Of a stretch of 64,000 nucleotides of DNA, positions 43,254 through 53,159 are shown piece after piece (the first letter of the stretch is position 1; each line of letters begins with the position of its first letter). The stretch covers positions 25,269 to 89,268 of the forward strand of contig CAJTJY010000005.1 in NCBI GenBank assembly GCA_910576975.1, in the 5' to 3' direction. Source of the DNA: an uncultured Lachnospiraceae bacterium. GTDB taxonomy: Bacteria > Bacillota > Clostridia > Lachnospirales > Lachnospiraceae. Both the position numbers and the translations under genes were made by a program. Below the pieces are notes generated by a model. That model saw nothing but the letters and a program-made list of their open reading frames with translations, had not been told where the DNA came from and made no database searches.

Positions 43254-44210
43254 TTAATTGCTTTTTCCACTTTTGGAGGGAAGCTGCGCCAAAATAATCG
43301 CCAAGAACATCAGCATGCATCCAAATATCTCCCGGCTGCTCAGACGCTGCGACAGAAGAACAATCCCTGCCAGCACGGAAATAACAGATTCTAAGCTTAG
43401 GATCAAGGATGCCACAGTCGGATTGATTCCTTTTTGCCCTACGATCTGCAGCGTATACGCCACGCCACATGAGAGGATTCCCGCATATAAAATCGGCTGC
43501 CATGCCTGGCAGACTGCCGCAATGCTTGGCTGCTCCGTAAAAATCATCCCTATGCTGGAAATGATGCCGCATACAAAGAACTGTATGCAGGACATCCTTA
43601 CTCCGTCTGCACGCTGCGTAAAATAGTCAATCACCATGATATGCAAAGAAAAACCCAGTGCGCCGATAAAAAGCAGCAGTTCCCCTTTCCCTACCGGAAG
43701 CCAGGGAATCAACCGTTCTACTCCGCCTTGGGACGCAGCATCCGTGATGCACAAAAAATATAGTCCCGCCAAAGCAAATAGCACCCCAAGCCATACGTTC
43801 CAGCCACATCTGCGGCGCAAGAACAATCCTAAAATGGGCACGATAATGATATAAAACGCTGTAATAAATCCTGCTTTTCCAACGGTAGTGTACTGTATTC
43901 CGAATTGCTGCAGGTTACTTCCCAAACAGAGCAGAATCCCACAGAGGGTTCCTCCCAAGAAAAGATTCTTCCATTCTTTTTTCTTCTGTTCCTGGAGCTT
44001 TGCTTTCTTTTGCGCCCCCGCTTTCTTATCCAGCTTTCCAAGCAGCCAGATGCAGGGGATCAATACCATTCCGCCTAAAAAGCAGCGCACGCTATTAAAT
44101 GTAAAAGGCCCCACATATTCCATTCCCACGCTCTGCGCTACAAAAGCCACTCCCCAGATGAATGCCGTCAAAAGCAGCAGCAGAGAATTCCTAATCTTCG
44201 CTTTCTCCAT
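43254..44210 (-). CDS. DMT-superfamily (EamA) transporter
   Basis: The protein of about 318 residues has ten hydrophobic helices in two EamA repeats. Repeat 1 starts LLLLTAFIWGVAFVAQSVGM and repeat 2 starts GELLLFIGALGFSLHIMVID. The loop between helices 2 and 3 is Lys-rich (KKAGAQKKAKLQEQKKK). Such permeases export metabolites or amino acids; the substrate is unknown. Start at 44210 (MEKAK) with AGGAT upstream; an ATG six bases earlier is an alternative. Confidence 0.85.
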   Translation of the reverse strand: MEKAKIRNSLLLLLTAFIWGVAFVAQSVGMEYVGPFTFNSVRCFLGGMVLIPCIWLLGKLDKKAGAQKKAKLQEQKKKEWKNLFLGGTLCGILLCLGSNLQQFGIQYTTVGKAGFITAFYIIIVPILGLFLRRRCGWNVWLGVLFALAGLYFLCITDAASQGGVERLIPWLPVGKGELLLFIGALGFSLHIMVIDYFTQRADGVRMSCIQFFVCGIISSIGMIFTEQPSIAAVCQAWQPILYAGILSCGVAYTLQIVGQKGINPTVASLILSLESVISVLAGIVLLSQRLSSREIFGCMLMFLAIILAQLPSKSGKSN

Positions 44211-44233
44211 AACCATCCTATCTTGTCAAACAA

Positions 44234-44293
44234 GGCTGCTGCAAACAAATCACAGGCACAACCATTGTGCTTCCATGATATTTTGCAGCAGCC
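44234..44293 (-). terminator. Terminator after glgP
   Basis: GGCTGCTGCAAA and TTTGCAGCAGCC pair over 12 bp and enclose a smaller GCACA/TGTGC hairpin. It lies just past the glgP stop. Confidence 0.75.
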
Positions 44294-44334
44294 CCTTTCA
44301 TTGTCACTTGCTGTTTAAAGCTTTGTCTATCGGA

Positions 44335-46800
44335 TTATTCCGGCATTTCCACTTTTACCCTGTCCAAATGCCAAATATCATCCACATATTCTTGAATGGT
44401 ACGGTCTGAGGTGAATTTGCCTGCATGAGCCGTGTTCAGCATCGCCATCTTCGCCCATCCCTTTTCATCCCGGTATGCTTTCTCGACTCTCTCCTGCGCC
44501 TCTGCATAGGAACGGAAGTCTTTCAGTATGAAATAGGTATCTGCATACTGGGTATCCAGCGTATTCAACAGGGAATTATACAGCGGGCGGAACAGTTCTG
44601 AATCATTTCTAGAATACATTCCATTGATTAACTGCATCAGCACCTGGCGGATATCCTGATCGCTGTTGAAAATCTGCATAGGATCATAATCCCGTCTCTG
44701 CTCATGGTCAATGACCTCCTGGGAGCTCATGCCGAAGATAAACGCATTCTCATCTCCGACTTCTTCTACAATTTCCACGTTAGCGCCGTCCATAGTGCCA
44801 AGCGTCACCGCCCCATTGAGCATGAACTTCATATTGCCAGTTCCAGACGCCTCCTTGCTTGCCGTTGAAATTTGCTCGGACACATCTGCCGCTGCAAAAA
44901 TCCACTCAGCCGTGGACACTTTATAGTCCTCGATAAATACCACTTTCAACTTGCCATTGATGGACGGATCGTTATTTACCACTTCCGCCACGCTGTTAAT
45001 CAGCTTAATCGTAAGCTTGGCAATACGGTAACCTGCCGCAGCCTTGGCTCCGAAAATAAAAGTCCTGGGATAGAATTCCATCTCTGGATGTTCTTTGATC
45101 TTGTTATACAAGTACATCACATGGAGAATGTTCAAAAGCTGACGCTTATATTCGTGGAGGCGTTTTACCTGCACGTCAAAAATAGAGCGGGGATCCACCT
45201 CAATCCCGTTATGTTCTGAAATATAACGTGCCAGGCGCAGCTTATTTTGATATTTGATATTCATAAATTCCTGCTGTGCTTTCTCATCACCCGCATAAAC
45301 GGCAAGCTTCTCCAAATGGGGCAGATTAGTCACCCAGTCGTTGCCGATATATTTGTTGATCCACTCTGACAGCAACGGGTTGCCGTGATACAGAAATCTT
45401 CTCTGCGTGATCCCGTTGGTCTTATTGTTAAACTTATAGGGATACATCTCGTAGAACTCACGCAGCTCCTGATTCTTCAAGATCTCCGTATGCAGCCGTG
45501 CCACGCCGTTTACAGAACATCCTGCCGCAATCGCCAGATGCGCCATCTTCACTTGTCCGTCAAAGACAATCGCCATCTTCTTTACCTTGTCATAATCCCC
45601 TGGGAACCGTTTCTCGATATCGAGGATAAAGCGGCGGTTAATCTCCTCCACAATCTGATAAATTCTAGGCAAAAGCCTTGAGAAAATCTCAATCGGCCAC
45701 TTCTCTAACGCCTCTGACATAATCGTATGGTTGGTATAAGCGCAGGTATGCGTAGTAATCTCCCATGCCTCATCCCACTCCATGCCTTCCTCGTCAATCA
45801 AAATACGCATCAGCTCTGCCACTGCTACGGTTGGATGGGTATCATTGAGCTGAATCGCCACTTTCTCTGGCAGCCTATGCAGATCCTCATGGTGCTTCTT
45901 ATACCTGGCGATGGCACGCTGCACGCTTGCAGACACGAAGAAATACTGCTGTTTGAGGCGAAGCTCTTTTCCCTGAATATGATTGTCATTGGGGTACAGC
46001 ACTTCTACCAAATTCTTTGCGAGATTTTCCTGCTCCACCGCTTTCTTATAATCTCCCTTGTCAAACGCATCCAGCTCAAAATACTCTTCTGGCTCTGCGT
46101 CCCAGGCTATCAGAACATTGACCATGTTGTTGTTATAGCCGATCACAGGCATGTCGTAAGGCACGGCGCGCACAGACTGGTATCCCTCATGGATAAAGCG
46201 GGGCTTTCCTCTCTGATCCACTTCTGAACGCACATAACCGCCAAATTTTATCTGGAAAGTATGCTCTGGACGGCGCAATTCAAAGGGATAGCCGTCTTTG
46301 AGCCAATTATCTGGCACTTCCACCTGAAAGCCATTGTCGATTTTCTGACGGAACAATCCGTAACGGTAACGTATGCCGCATCCATAGGCAGGATATCCCA
46401 GGGTAGACAAAGACTCCATAAAGCATGCTGCGAGTCTTCCAAGCCCGCCGTTTCCCAACGCTGGGTCTGGCTCCTGGTCTTCGATGACATTCAGGTCAAA
46501 TCCGATCTCATCCAATGCATCCTTCACTTCTTTGTATGCGGTCATATTGATTAAGTTATTTCCCAGGGCCCTTCCCATCAAAAATTCCATCGACATATAA
46601 TATAAAATCTTGGGATCTTCTTTGTCAAACGTCTTCTGGGTAGCCATCCACTGGTCAATGACTACGTTTTTCACCGCATTAGACACTGCCTGGTACACTT
46701 CCTGCTGGGAAGCCTCCTCCAATGTCTTCCGGTAAAGGTTCTTTACATTGTTCTTAATCTCCTGAACAAACTTCTCTTTCTTAAATATCTGATTTTTCAT
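44335..46800 (-). CDS. glgP: Glycogen/alpha-glucan phosphorylase
   Basis: GlgP releases glucose-1-phosphate from storage glycogen or maltodextrin by phosphorolysis, using pyridoxal phosphate. The product of about 821 residues has the N-terminal phosphorylase blocks YYMSMEFLMGRALGNNL and EPDPALGNGGLGRLAACF, and the PLP-lysine region EASGTGNMKFMLNGAVT. The ATG at 46800 has AAGGAGG upstream; the in-frame ATG at 46842 does not. Transcribed alone, ending at the hairpin at 44234. Confidence 0.97.
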   Translation of the reverse strand: MKNQIFKKEKFVQEIKNNVKNLYRKTLEEASQQEVYQAVSNAVKNVVIDQWMATQKTFDKEDPKILYYMSMEFLMGRALGNNLINMTAYKEVKDALDEIGFDLNVIEDQEPDPALGNGGLGRLAACFMESLSTLGYPAYGCGIRYRYGLFRQKIDNGFQVEVPDNWLKDGYPFELRRPEHTFQIKFGGYVRSEVDQRGKPRFIHEGYQSVRAVPYDMPVIGYNNNMVNVLIAWDAEPEEYFELDAFDKGDYKKAVEQENLAKNLVEVLYPNDNHIQGKELRLKQQYFFVSASVQRAIARYKKHHEDLHRLPEKVAIQLNDTHPTVAVAELMRILIDEEGMEWDEAWEITTHTCAYTNHTIMSEALEKWPIEIFSRLLPRIYQIVEEINRRFILDIEKRFPGDYDKVKKMAIVFDGQVKMAHLAIAAGCSVNGVARLHTEILKNQELREFYEMYPYKFNNKTNGITQRRFLYHGNPLLSEWINKYIGNDWVTNLPHLEKLAVYAGDEKAQQEFMNIKYQNKLRLARYISEHNGIEVDPRSIFDVQVKRLHEYKRQLLNILHVMYLYNKIKEHPEMEFYPRTFIFGAKAAAGYRIAKLTIKLINSVAEVVNNDPSINGKLKVVFIEDYKVSTAEWIFAAADVSEQISTASKEASGTGNMKFMLNGAVTLGTMDGANVEIVEEVGDENAFIFGMSSQEVIDHEQRRDYDPMQIFNSDQDIRQVLMQLINGMYSRNDSELFRPLYNSLLNTLDTQYADTYFILKDFRSYAEAQERVEKAYRDEKGWAKMAMLNTAHAGKFTSDRTIQEYVDDIWHLDRVKVEMPE

Positions 46801-46935
46801 ATCTGCCTCCTTCTTCTCTGGTACCTGTATCTTAACTGCCAAAGATACAGACGACCTCCCTGGATGCGCATCCGCACGAAATGATACTGTCGTAACGAAG
46901 TCATGTCTGCGCTGCCAGCCGTCGTTTACGGCCAG

Positions 46936-49900
46936 CTATACCCTTTCACATACTTTTTGCACGCTTAATACCACATGCTCCCCGTTGATATTCCATTCTT
47001 TTTGATATCCTTTGAGTTGCGTGCCATCAATCCGCTCAGCAAGTACCTCCGACTGAATCTGTCCGCCGTAGTTTTCAAAAATTGCGGCAATCTTATCCTC
47101 TGCATGATAAGATACGACAATCTTATCCATCACCTCAAAGCCAGCCTCTTTACGCATCGTTTGAATCTTGCTGATCAGTTCCCGTACAAAGCCTTCCTCG
47201 ATCAGTTCCTGGGTCAGGTTGGTGTCAAGGACTACCGTCACCTCATTATCGCCTTCTGTCACATAGCCCTCCTGCTGGGTCATGGTAATCAGCAAGTCCT
47301 CCTCACATAATACAACGTCTGCGTTTACACTGTCAAGAGTAATGCTTCCATTCTTCTTAAGCTCCTCCATGGCACGATTGCCGTCTAGTTCTTTTAACGC
47401 CTGCTGGATCTTGCCAAGGTACTTGCCGTATTTAGGCCCTACGGTCCGAAGCTGGGGCTTGAACGCATAGTCGGTAAAGCTGCTGACGTCCTCTGTAAAA
47501 GTCACTTTCTTTACATTTAACTCTTCCTCGATAATCTCCTGGAAAAATTCTGGCAGTTCAAACGGCGCTTTTACAAACATAGACGCAATTGGCTGACGGT
47601 TCTTGATATTAGCGCCGTTACGGCAGGCACGACCCATCACCACGATTTTGAGCACGGCGTCCATATTCTTCTCCAGCTCTTTGTCGACCATCTTTGCGTC
47701 CGCTGTTGGGAAGTCGCAAAGGTGCACGCTTTCTGGCGCATTTTCATCAATGCTGCACACCAGGTTGCGGTAAATATCTTCTGTCATAAAAGGAATCATA
47801 GGAGCCGCAGCCTTGCTCACGGTCACAAGCGCCGTATACAGGGTCATATAGGCATTCACCTTGTCCTGCTCCATGCCTTTTGCCCAGAAACGTTCCCTGC
47901 TTCTTCTAACATACCAGTTGCTCATGTCATCCACGAATTCCTGCAGCGCCCTTGCCGCCTCAGGGATTCGGTAATTGCCCAGATCACTGTCCACTTCGCT
48001 TACCAAGGTATTCAGCTTAGACAACAGCCATTTGTCCATCACAGACAATTTGTCATATTCGAGCTTGTATTTTGAAGCGTCAAATTGATCGATATTGGCA
48101 TAGAGGATAAAAAATGCATAGGTGTTCCAGAGCGTTCCCATGAATTTTCTCTGGCCTTCCTGCACGGCCTTGCCGTGGAAACGGTTGGGCAGCCAGGGTG
48201 CAGAGTTCACATAAAAATACCAGCGGATGGCATCTGCGCCGTAAGTTTCTAAAGCTTCAAACGGATCTACCGCATTTCCCTTTGACTTGCTCATCTTCTG
48301 TCCGTTTTCATCCTGAACGTGCCCTAGCACGATGACATTCTCGTAAGGGGCTTTATTAAATAGAAGCGTGGACTCGGCAAGCAAGGAATAGAACCATCCT
48401 CTGGTCTGATCCACCGCCTCAGAGATAAACTGTGCGGGAAACTGTTGCTCAAACATTTCTTTATTCTCAAACGGATAGTGATGTTGTGCAAAAGGCATTG
48501 CCCCGGAGTCAAACCAACAGTCGATAACTTCTGGCACCCTGTGCATTTTCTTTCCGCATTTAGGACATTGGATTGTCACTGCATCAATATAGGGGCGATG
48601 CAACTCGATTTCCTCTGGACAATTATCAGACAATTCTTTTAATTCTGCAATGCTTCCGACAGAATGCATATGACCGCACTCACACTCCCAGATGTTTAAC
48701 GGAGTTCCCCAATAACGGTTCCTGGAAATGCCCCAATCTTGGACGTTCTCTAGCCAGTCTCCAAACCTTCCCTTGCCAATGCTCTCAGGAATCCAGTGAA
48801 TCGTGTTGTTGTTGCGTATCAAATCCTCCTTGACCTCTGTCATCTTGATAAACCAGGATTCTCTCGCATAGTAAATCAACGGGGTATCGCATCTCCAGCA
48901 ATGAGGATATTCATGCTCAAATTTCGGAGCGTCAAACAACAGTTTCTGATCCTCCAAATCCTGCAGGATCATCGGATCTGCCTTCTTACAGAAAACGCCT
49001 GCATAGGGCGTGCCCTCCGTCAGCTCCCCTTTTCCGTTGACAAACTGCACAAACGGAAGATCATAGTCCCTGCCCACTTTAGAGTCATCCTCGCCAAATG
49101 CCGGGGCGATATGGACGATTCCAGTACCGTCTGTCATGGTGACATAGGAGTTGCAAGTGACAAAATGCGCTTTTTTGCGTTGTTTTGCAGCCGCTTCCCC
49201 AGTGCAGGCAAACAATGGCTGATATTCTTTGTATTCCAGCTCCGTTCCCTGATATGTTTCCAGCACCTCATATGCTTTCTCGCCCGCCGCCTGCCGTTCC
49301 TTGTCCAGCAGAGAAGACAGCACCCGGTCCAGCAGCGCTTCTGCCATATAGTAGGTATAGCCGTCCGCCGCCTTCACTTTGCAGTATTTCTCCTGCGGAT
49401 TTACACAAAGCGCAAGGTTCGAGGGCAGCGTCCAGGGCGTCGTAGTCCATGCCAGGAAATAAGCGTCCTCGCCCACTGCCTTGAAGCGTACGATTGCAGA
49501 ACGCTCTTTTACCGTCTTATATCCCTGCGCTACCTCCTGGGCAGAAAGAGGGGTTCCGCAACGAGGACAATATGGCACGATCTTAAAGCCCTTGTATAAT
49601 AAATTGCGATTCCAGATTTCTTTCAATGCCCACCATTCTGATTCGATAAAATCATTATGATAGGTGACATATGGATTGTCCATATCCGCCCAGAAACCAA
49701 CGGTGCCAGAAAAATCCTCCCACATGCCCTTATACTTCCAAACGCTTTCCTTGCATTTATCAATAAATGGCTCTAGGCCGTACGCTTCGATCTGCTCCTT
49801 GCCGTCTAAGCCTAAAAGCTTCTCCACCTCCAGCTCCACCGGAAGCCCGTGCGTGTCCCAGCCTGCCTTCCTGGGCACCATCTTGCCCTTCATGGTCTGA

Positions 49901-50112
49901 TATCTTGGGATCATGTCCTTGATGACACGGGTCAGCACATGACCGATATGAGGCTTTCCATTTGCCGTAGGAGGTCCGTCATAAAACGTATAGGTGTCGC
50001 CCTCCTTACGGTTTTCCATGCTTTTTTTAAAAATATCATGGTCTTTCCAAAATTGCTCTGTCTGCTTTTCTCTCTCCACAAAGTTTAGATTTGTCTCGAC
50101 TTTGTTATACAT
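46936..50112 (-). CDS. ileS: Isoleucyl-tRNA synthetase (long, eukaryote-like type)
   Basis: IleS charges tRNA-Ile. The 1058-residue class I synthetase has the HIGH region GPPTANGKPHIGHVL and the KMSKS loop GQKMSKSKGNAVDP, with an editing domain between. The long form with a Cys-containing insert (CECGHMHS, CPKCGKKM) matches the type 2 IleS often linked to mupirocin tolerance (family knowledge). AAGGAG lies before the ATG. Expression is controlled by the T-box leader upstream. Confidence 0.97.
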   Translation of the reverse strand: MYNKVETNLNFVEREKQTEQFWKDHDIFKKSMENRKEGDTYTFYDGPPTANGKPHIGHVLTRVIKDMIPRYQTMKGKMVPRKAGWDTHGLPVELEVEKLLGLDGKEQIEAYGLEPFIDKCKESVWKYKGMWEDFSGTVGFWADMDNPYVTYHNDFIESEWWALKEIWNRNLLYKGFKIVPYCPRCGTPLSAQEVAQGYKTVKERSAIVRFKAVGEDAYFLAWTTTPWTLPSNLALCVNPQEKYCKVKAADGYTYYMAEALLDRVLSSLLDKERQAAGEKAYEVLETYQGTELEYKEYQPLFACTGEAAAKQRKKAHFVTCNSYVTMTDGTGIVHIAPAFGEDDSKVGRDYDLPFVQFVNGKGELTEGTPYAGVFCKKADPMILQDLEDQKLLFDAPKFEHEYPHCWRCDTPLIYYARESWFIKMTEVKEDLIRNNNTIHWIPESIGKGRFGDWLENVQDWGISRNRYWGTPLNIWECECGHMHSVGSIAELKELSDNCPEEIELHRPYIDAVTIQCPKCGKKMHRVPEVIDCWFDSGAMPFAQHHYPFENKEMFEQQFPAQFISEAVDQTRGWFYSLLAESTLLFNKAPYENVIVLGHVQDENGQKMSKSKGNAVDPFEALETYGADAIRWYFYVNSAPWLPNRFHGKAVQEGQRKFMGTLWNTYAFFILYANIDQFDASKYKLEYDKLSVMDKWLLSKLNTLVSEVDSDLGNYRIPEAARALQEFVDDMSNWYVRRSRERFWAKGMEQDKVNAYMTLYTALVTVSKAAAPMIPFMTEDIYRNLVCSIDENAPESVHLCDFPTADAKMVDKELEKNMDAVLKIVVMGRACRNGANIKNRQPIASMFVKAPFELPEFFQEIIEEELNVKKVTFTEDVSSFTDYAFKPQLRTVGPKYGKYLGKIQQALKELDGNRAMEELKKNGSITLDSVNADVVLCEEDLLITMTQQEGYVTEGDNEVTVVLDTNLTQELIEEGFVRELISKIQTMRKEAGFEVMDKIVVSYHAEDKIAAIFENYGGQIQSEVLAERIDGTQLKGYQKEWNINGEHVVLSVQKVCERV

Positions 50113-50271
50113 TGGTAGTTCTCCTTTCTTATTAAGATTACTTAGGGATTTGCGAAATTCAATCGTTTTATGAATTTCATAAACAATTCATATATTTTAA
50201 TAAAATCATAGTAATTGTATATGAAATTTTGATAACTTGATAGTTTCGCATGACCTATAAGAGATTAAGAT

Positions 50272-50570
50272 AAAAAAAGCTCCGTCCTGTAAAAGGACGA
50301 AGCCTGTCAATGCATCACATCGCTACCACCTGTTACACTGCACTTTGACGCAATGCCTTTCTTTCAGAAAAAGCACGCCAGCATGCACGATTCCCATAAC
50401 GGAGGAATAACCCGTCCCGGCTTACTATTACTGTCCATTTCGGAACAAAAAATTCAGCGGGCGACTTGGAAGTGATATTGGGACAGCTTCTACTTATACC
50501 GGCTTACACCCTCCCGGCTCGCTGTGATGTTGGAACTGCTGTCTTACTGTCTTCGTCATCGTCTTTTCGT
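50272..50570 (-). promoter_or_regulatory. T-box riboswitch of ileS
   Basis: The minus strand carries the T-box sequence AGGTGGTAGCG (50321-50331). It is followed by a terminator hairpin whose arms are GCTTCGTCCT and AGGACGGAGC and a run of U (50272-50304). Upstream is a long structured region containing AAGCCGG and a possible Ile codon (ATC) in AATATCACTT. Uncharged tRNA-Ile should stabilise the antiterminator and allow ileS transcription. Confidence 0.9.
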
Positions 50571-50580
50571 TTCCTGATCT

Positions 50581-50610
50581 ATTATAAAGCCTGCCGTTCC
50601 TTTTTGTCAA
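50581..50610 (-). promoter_or_regulatory. Sigma-A promoter of the ileS T-box leader
   Basis: TTGACA and TATAAT are both perfect on the minus strand, with an 18-bp spacer. Start near 50575. Confidence 0.85.
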
Positions 50611-50649
50611 GAGACGGCTCTAAAATGCTGCCAATAGGCTTATTATTGG

Positions 50650-51573
50650 CTATTGGGGATATCTGGTCATGACATAGGTGCCTGTTTGTTTGATTTCTTG
50701 ATTGCTAATCTCCCTTCCCCAATGAACAGACTCGTTAAAATTACCTTCTGCAACTACCACCCCATTGCTTTTTACTTCCAACACGATTACAGAATGAGCG
50801 TTGTAATTCATGCGTACGATGTCTCCCACCCTGATATTTGAAAAATCCGTATGCGTACGAGCTGGAAGACTCCCGAAAGCTGCATCGCTCAAGGCAAACG
50901 CAAACCCGGCACATCCGTATCCCCCAGAATAAATGCCGCCTTTCCATTGATAATAATTGTCGTTTGTCCATCTCATCCCTTCTGGATAACTAGATTTCAT
51001 TGCAATCATCGCCTTATAGACCTTTGCCGCAGTAAGCCCGGAGTCTTGCTGCTCCTTTACGTTTATCGTACAGTGGTAGGATTTTCCATCTTTGGCTTTG
51101 CAGGTGATTTTGGCTTTCCCAGCTTTCTTTGCCGTTACCTTTCCTTTCTGATTGACCGATGCCACGCTGCTCTTGTTGCTTTTCCAAGACACTGCCTTGG
51201 CGCCTGTCAGCTTCAAGACATAGGTCTTGCCTTTGTTCAAGGTCTTATTTGCGCTGTTTAGATATGGCTTTTTAACAGTTACTTGGCATCTATAAGACGT
51301 TTGTTGATACCTCGCCGTAATTATAGACGTCCTGACCCTTTTCGCAGTCACTTTGCCTTTCTGGCTCACCGCCGCCACAGACGGATTGCTGCTGCGCCAT
51401 TGTTGTCTCCCAGAAGCGCCGTTTAATTTCAAGGTAATGCTGCTTCCTGCATAAACCGTAGCCTTTGTCTTATTCAGCTTGACTGTCGCAGCTTCTGTCT
51501 GCACCGGCAGCATTACTGCCATCAGAACTGCAGCCAGACAAAGTGCAAACAGTTTTTTGATAAATTTAGTCAT
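50650..51573 (-). CDS. Secreted Ig-like protein with C-terminal NlpC/CHAP-like peptidase domain
   Basis: The 307-residue protein has a signal peptide ending TEAA. Two Big_2-like Ig repeats follow (each with the pattern VKLNKTKATVYAG or NKTLNKGKTYVLK, then SNPSVAAVSQKGKVTAK). The C-terminal domain has the pattern of a papain-like NlpC/CHAP hydrolase: GYGCAGFAFALSD with a candidate catalytic Cys, then NIRVGDIVRM, and NAHSVIVLEV with a candidate His. It may cut cell-wall peptides or an amide in surface polymers. Start at 51573 with GGAGG upstream. Confidence 0.75.
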   Translation of the reverse strand: MTKFIKKLFALCLAAVLMAVMLPVQTEAATVKLNKTKATVYAGSSITLKLNGASGRQQWRSSNPSVAAVSQKGKVTAKRVRTSIITARYQQTSYRCQVTVKKPYLNSANKTLNKGKTYVLKLTGAKAVSWKSNKSSVASVNQKGKVTAKKAGKAKITCKAKDGKSYHCTINVKEQQDSGLTAAKVYKAMIAMKSSYPEGMRWTNDNYYQWKGGIYSGGYGCAGFAFALSDAAFGSLPARTHTDFSNIRVGDIVRMNYNAHSVIVLEVKSNGVVVAEGNFNESVHWGREISNQEIKQTGTYVMTRYPQ

Positions 51574-51629
51574 ACAAGACTTCCTCCACTCTAAGATAAT
51601 CTTTGGAACCTCCGAACATCTCTTTTTCA

Positions 51630-52169
51630 TCACATATACTGCAGTTCCCGCATCAAGTCATAATATGCAGGAGAGTTCTGAAAAACAGCGCCTGCAAACG
51701 TCACAACAAGCAGGAGGATCAAAGCGATGGAAGAGCAAATAATTCCAGCAATCGCCATGCCCTTCGCCGTTCCTTTGCAAAGCTGCAAGATGCCCATTAC
51801 GATTGACACGATCGCAAGGGGAATGCAAACGCACCAAATGCAGCAAGTAATCAAAGCGATAATCCCGCAGATCATAGACGCAATGCCAAACCCTCCGCTC
51901 TCTGCAGACATTGTGCTTTGGCTATCCTGCTGGAATGCCGGATCGGCATAGCCAGTCGTCTGGGTATACTGGTTCTGACCTCCATAAGGCTGTTGATACA
52001 CAGGGTTTGGAACCTGTTCCTGCCAATTCTGGGACTGCTGTGCTTCGCCGTTATATTGATTTGGCTGACCATTTCCTGGGTACCCGCTCCCGCCGTACTG
52101 TCCTGGCTGACCGCTTTCTGGCGGCTGAACCTGACCATTGTTCTCAAACGTATTGTTTTCATCACTCAT
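51630..52169 (-). CDS. Gln/Pro/Gly-rich membrane protein (DUF4190-like)
   Basis: The 179-residue protein has an N-terminal half very rich in Gln, Asn, Gly, Pro and Tyr (for example GQPGQYGGSGYPGNGQPNQ), with no charge pattern of a folded domain. Two to three membrane helices follow at about 96-160, with the run SMICGIIALITCCIWCVCIP. This layout matches small DUF4190-type proteins of Gram-positive bacteria. The function is unknown. Confidence 0.6.
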   Translation of the reverse strand: MSDENNTFENNGQVQPPESGQPGQYGGSGYPGNGQPNQYNGEAQQSQNWQEQVPNPVYQQPYGGQNQYTQTTGYADPAFQQDSQSTMSAESGGFGIASMICGIIALITCCIWCVCIPLAIVSIVMGILQLCKGTAKGMAIAGIICSSIALILLLVVTFAGAVFQNSPAYYDLMRELQYM

Positions 52170-52312
52170 GTAGAAATCCTCCTGTTAATCTCTTAACCTT
52201 GCAAAAATAATGTAAGCAACAATTTACTAACTATATGATATAACTATAGCAGACCATGCGTATCTGTCAATAGTAATTTCAAGCCAGCTCCTATCTCGCA
52301 AAACCTAAAATC

Positions 52313-52807
52313 TCAATCAATTTCTCCCTGCGCAGCAGTTTTTTTCCATTTATCATAGGCTTGGAATAAAAAAAGAAAGAACATGATTCCCAATCCTCCT
52401 CCCAAGCTGTCGATGCACACATCCGACAGCCTGCCCGCCCGTCCAGGCACGAACAATTGATGCAATTCATCGGTAGCCGCATAGCCCGCCGTGAATGCAA
52501 ACGCCTGCAGCGCCATCCGCTTCTTTGAGATTGAATCGTAACTAAAATAAAAACATATAAGCACCGCAAGGATGGCATATTCACTCATATGAGCTCCTTT
52601 TCTGACAATAAGCTGCATAGATTCTGCTTTTATAGACAATTCCTCCTCTGTCTTGCCCTGATTAAAAATATAATTCTGCCATTCTGCAATTTTATACGAC
52701 ACCGATTTGCTGGCCTTAGAAGACTGCCGGGCCGGCTGGGCAGAAAACGCAAAGATTACTGCCATCCAGATCACCACCGCAATTCCTGTAATTTTTTTCT
52801 TACTCAT
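52313..52807 (-). CDS. VanZ-family membrane protein
   Basis: The 164-residue protein has four hydrophobic helices and the family motifs RKGAHMSEYAILAVL and DELHQLFVPGRAGRLSDVCID. VanZ homologues can give low-level teicoplanin tolerance (family knowledge), but most members of this size have no known function. No van genes are nearby. Confidence 0.88.
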   Translation of the reverse strand: MSKKKITGIAVVIWMAVIFAFSAQPARQSSKASKSVSYKIAEWQNYIFNQGKTEEELSIKAESMQLIVRKGAHMSEYAILAVLICFYFSYDSISKKRMALQAFAFTAGYAATDELHQLFVPGRAGRLSDVCIDSLGGGLGIMFFLFLFQAYDKWKKTAAQGEID

Positions 52808-52879
52808 AAAACGCCCTCTTTCTGTTAATAATTTTTACTATATCGCAACACATCTCAAATTGCAACGACTGCTAGCTTT

Positions 52880-53058
52880 GAGTTTCCGCATTTTGCAATT
52901 CATAGCACCAAAAGGTCTTGCTGCCTTTGGCAGCATAGACATCTTGCACAAAAAGTGCTTGAAAAGCTAGCTTTTCAGAGCGCTTTTATGTGCAAAGTGT
53001 TTTCATCACTTTGTGATGGAAACCTTTTGGCGCTATGAATTGCAAAATACGGAAACTC
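52880..53058. repeat. Palindromic MITE-like element, copy C (179 bp)
   Basis: Arms of 36 bp (52880-52915 and 53023-53058) begin GAGTTTCCGCATTTTGCAAT and differ at two positions. The interior shares AAAAGGTCTTGC, a TGCTGCC/GGCAGCA hairpin, AAAGCTAGCTTT and GATGGAAACCTTTT with copy A. The arms are unlike those of A and B. It fills most of the 352-bp gap before typA, together with the typA promoter. Confidence 0.75.
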
Positions 53059-53073
53059 ATACCAGGAAAAACC

Positions 53074-53102
53074 TTGCCAAATCTCCCTCCGGGCGGTATA
53101 AT
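53074..53102 (+). promoter_or_regulatory. Sigma-A promoter of typA
   Basis: TTGCCA and TATAAT with a 17-bp spacer. Start near 53109, about 50 nt before the ATG. Confidence 0.75.
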
Positions 53103-53159
53103 GCACTAGTGTTTTTATCTGAATATTGTTTACCAAGTTTGAGAAAGAAGGATTATTTT

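Noticed and set aside
46801..46935. Regulatory RNA between ileS and glgP
   Set aside because: No stable hairpin or known motif was seen.
48796..49599. Long antisense frame (267 codons) in the ileS region
   Set aside because: It is the shadow of ileS, has no family features and no ribosome site.
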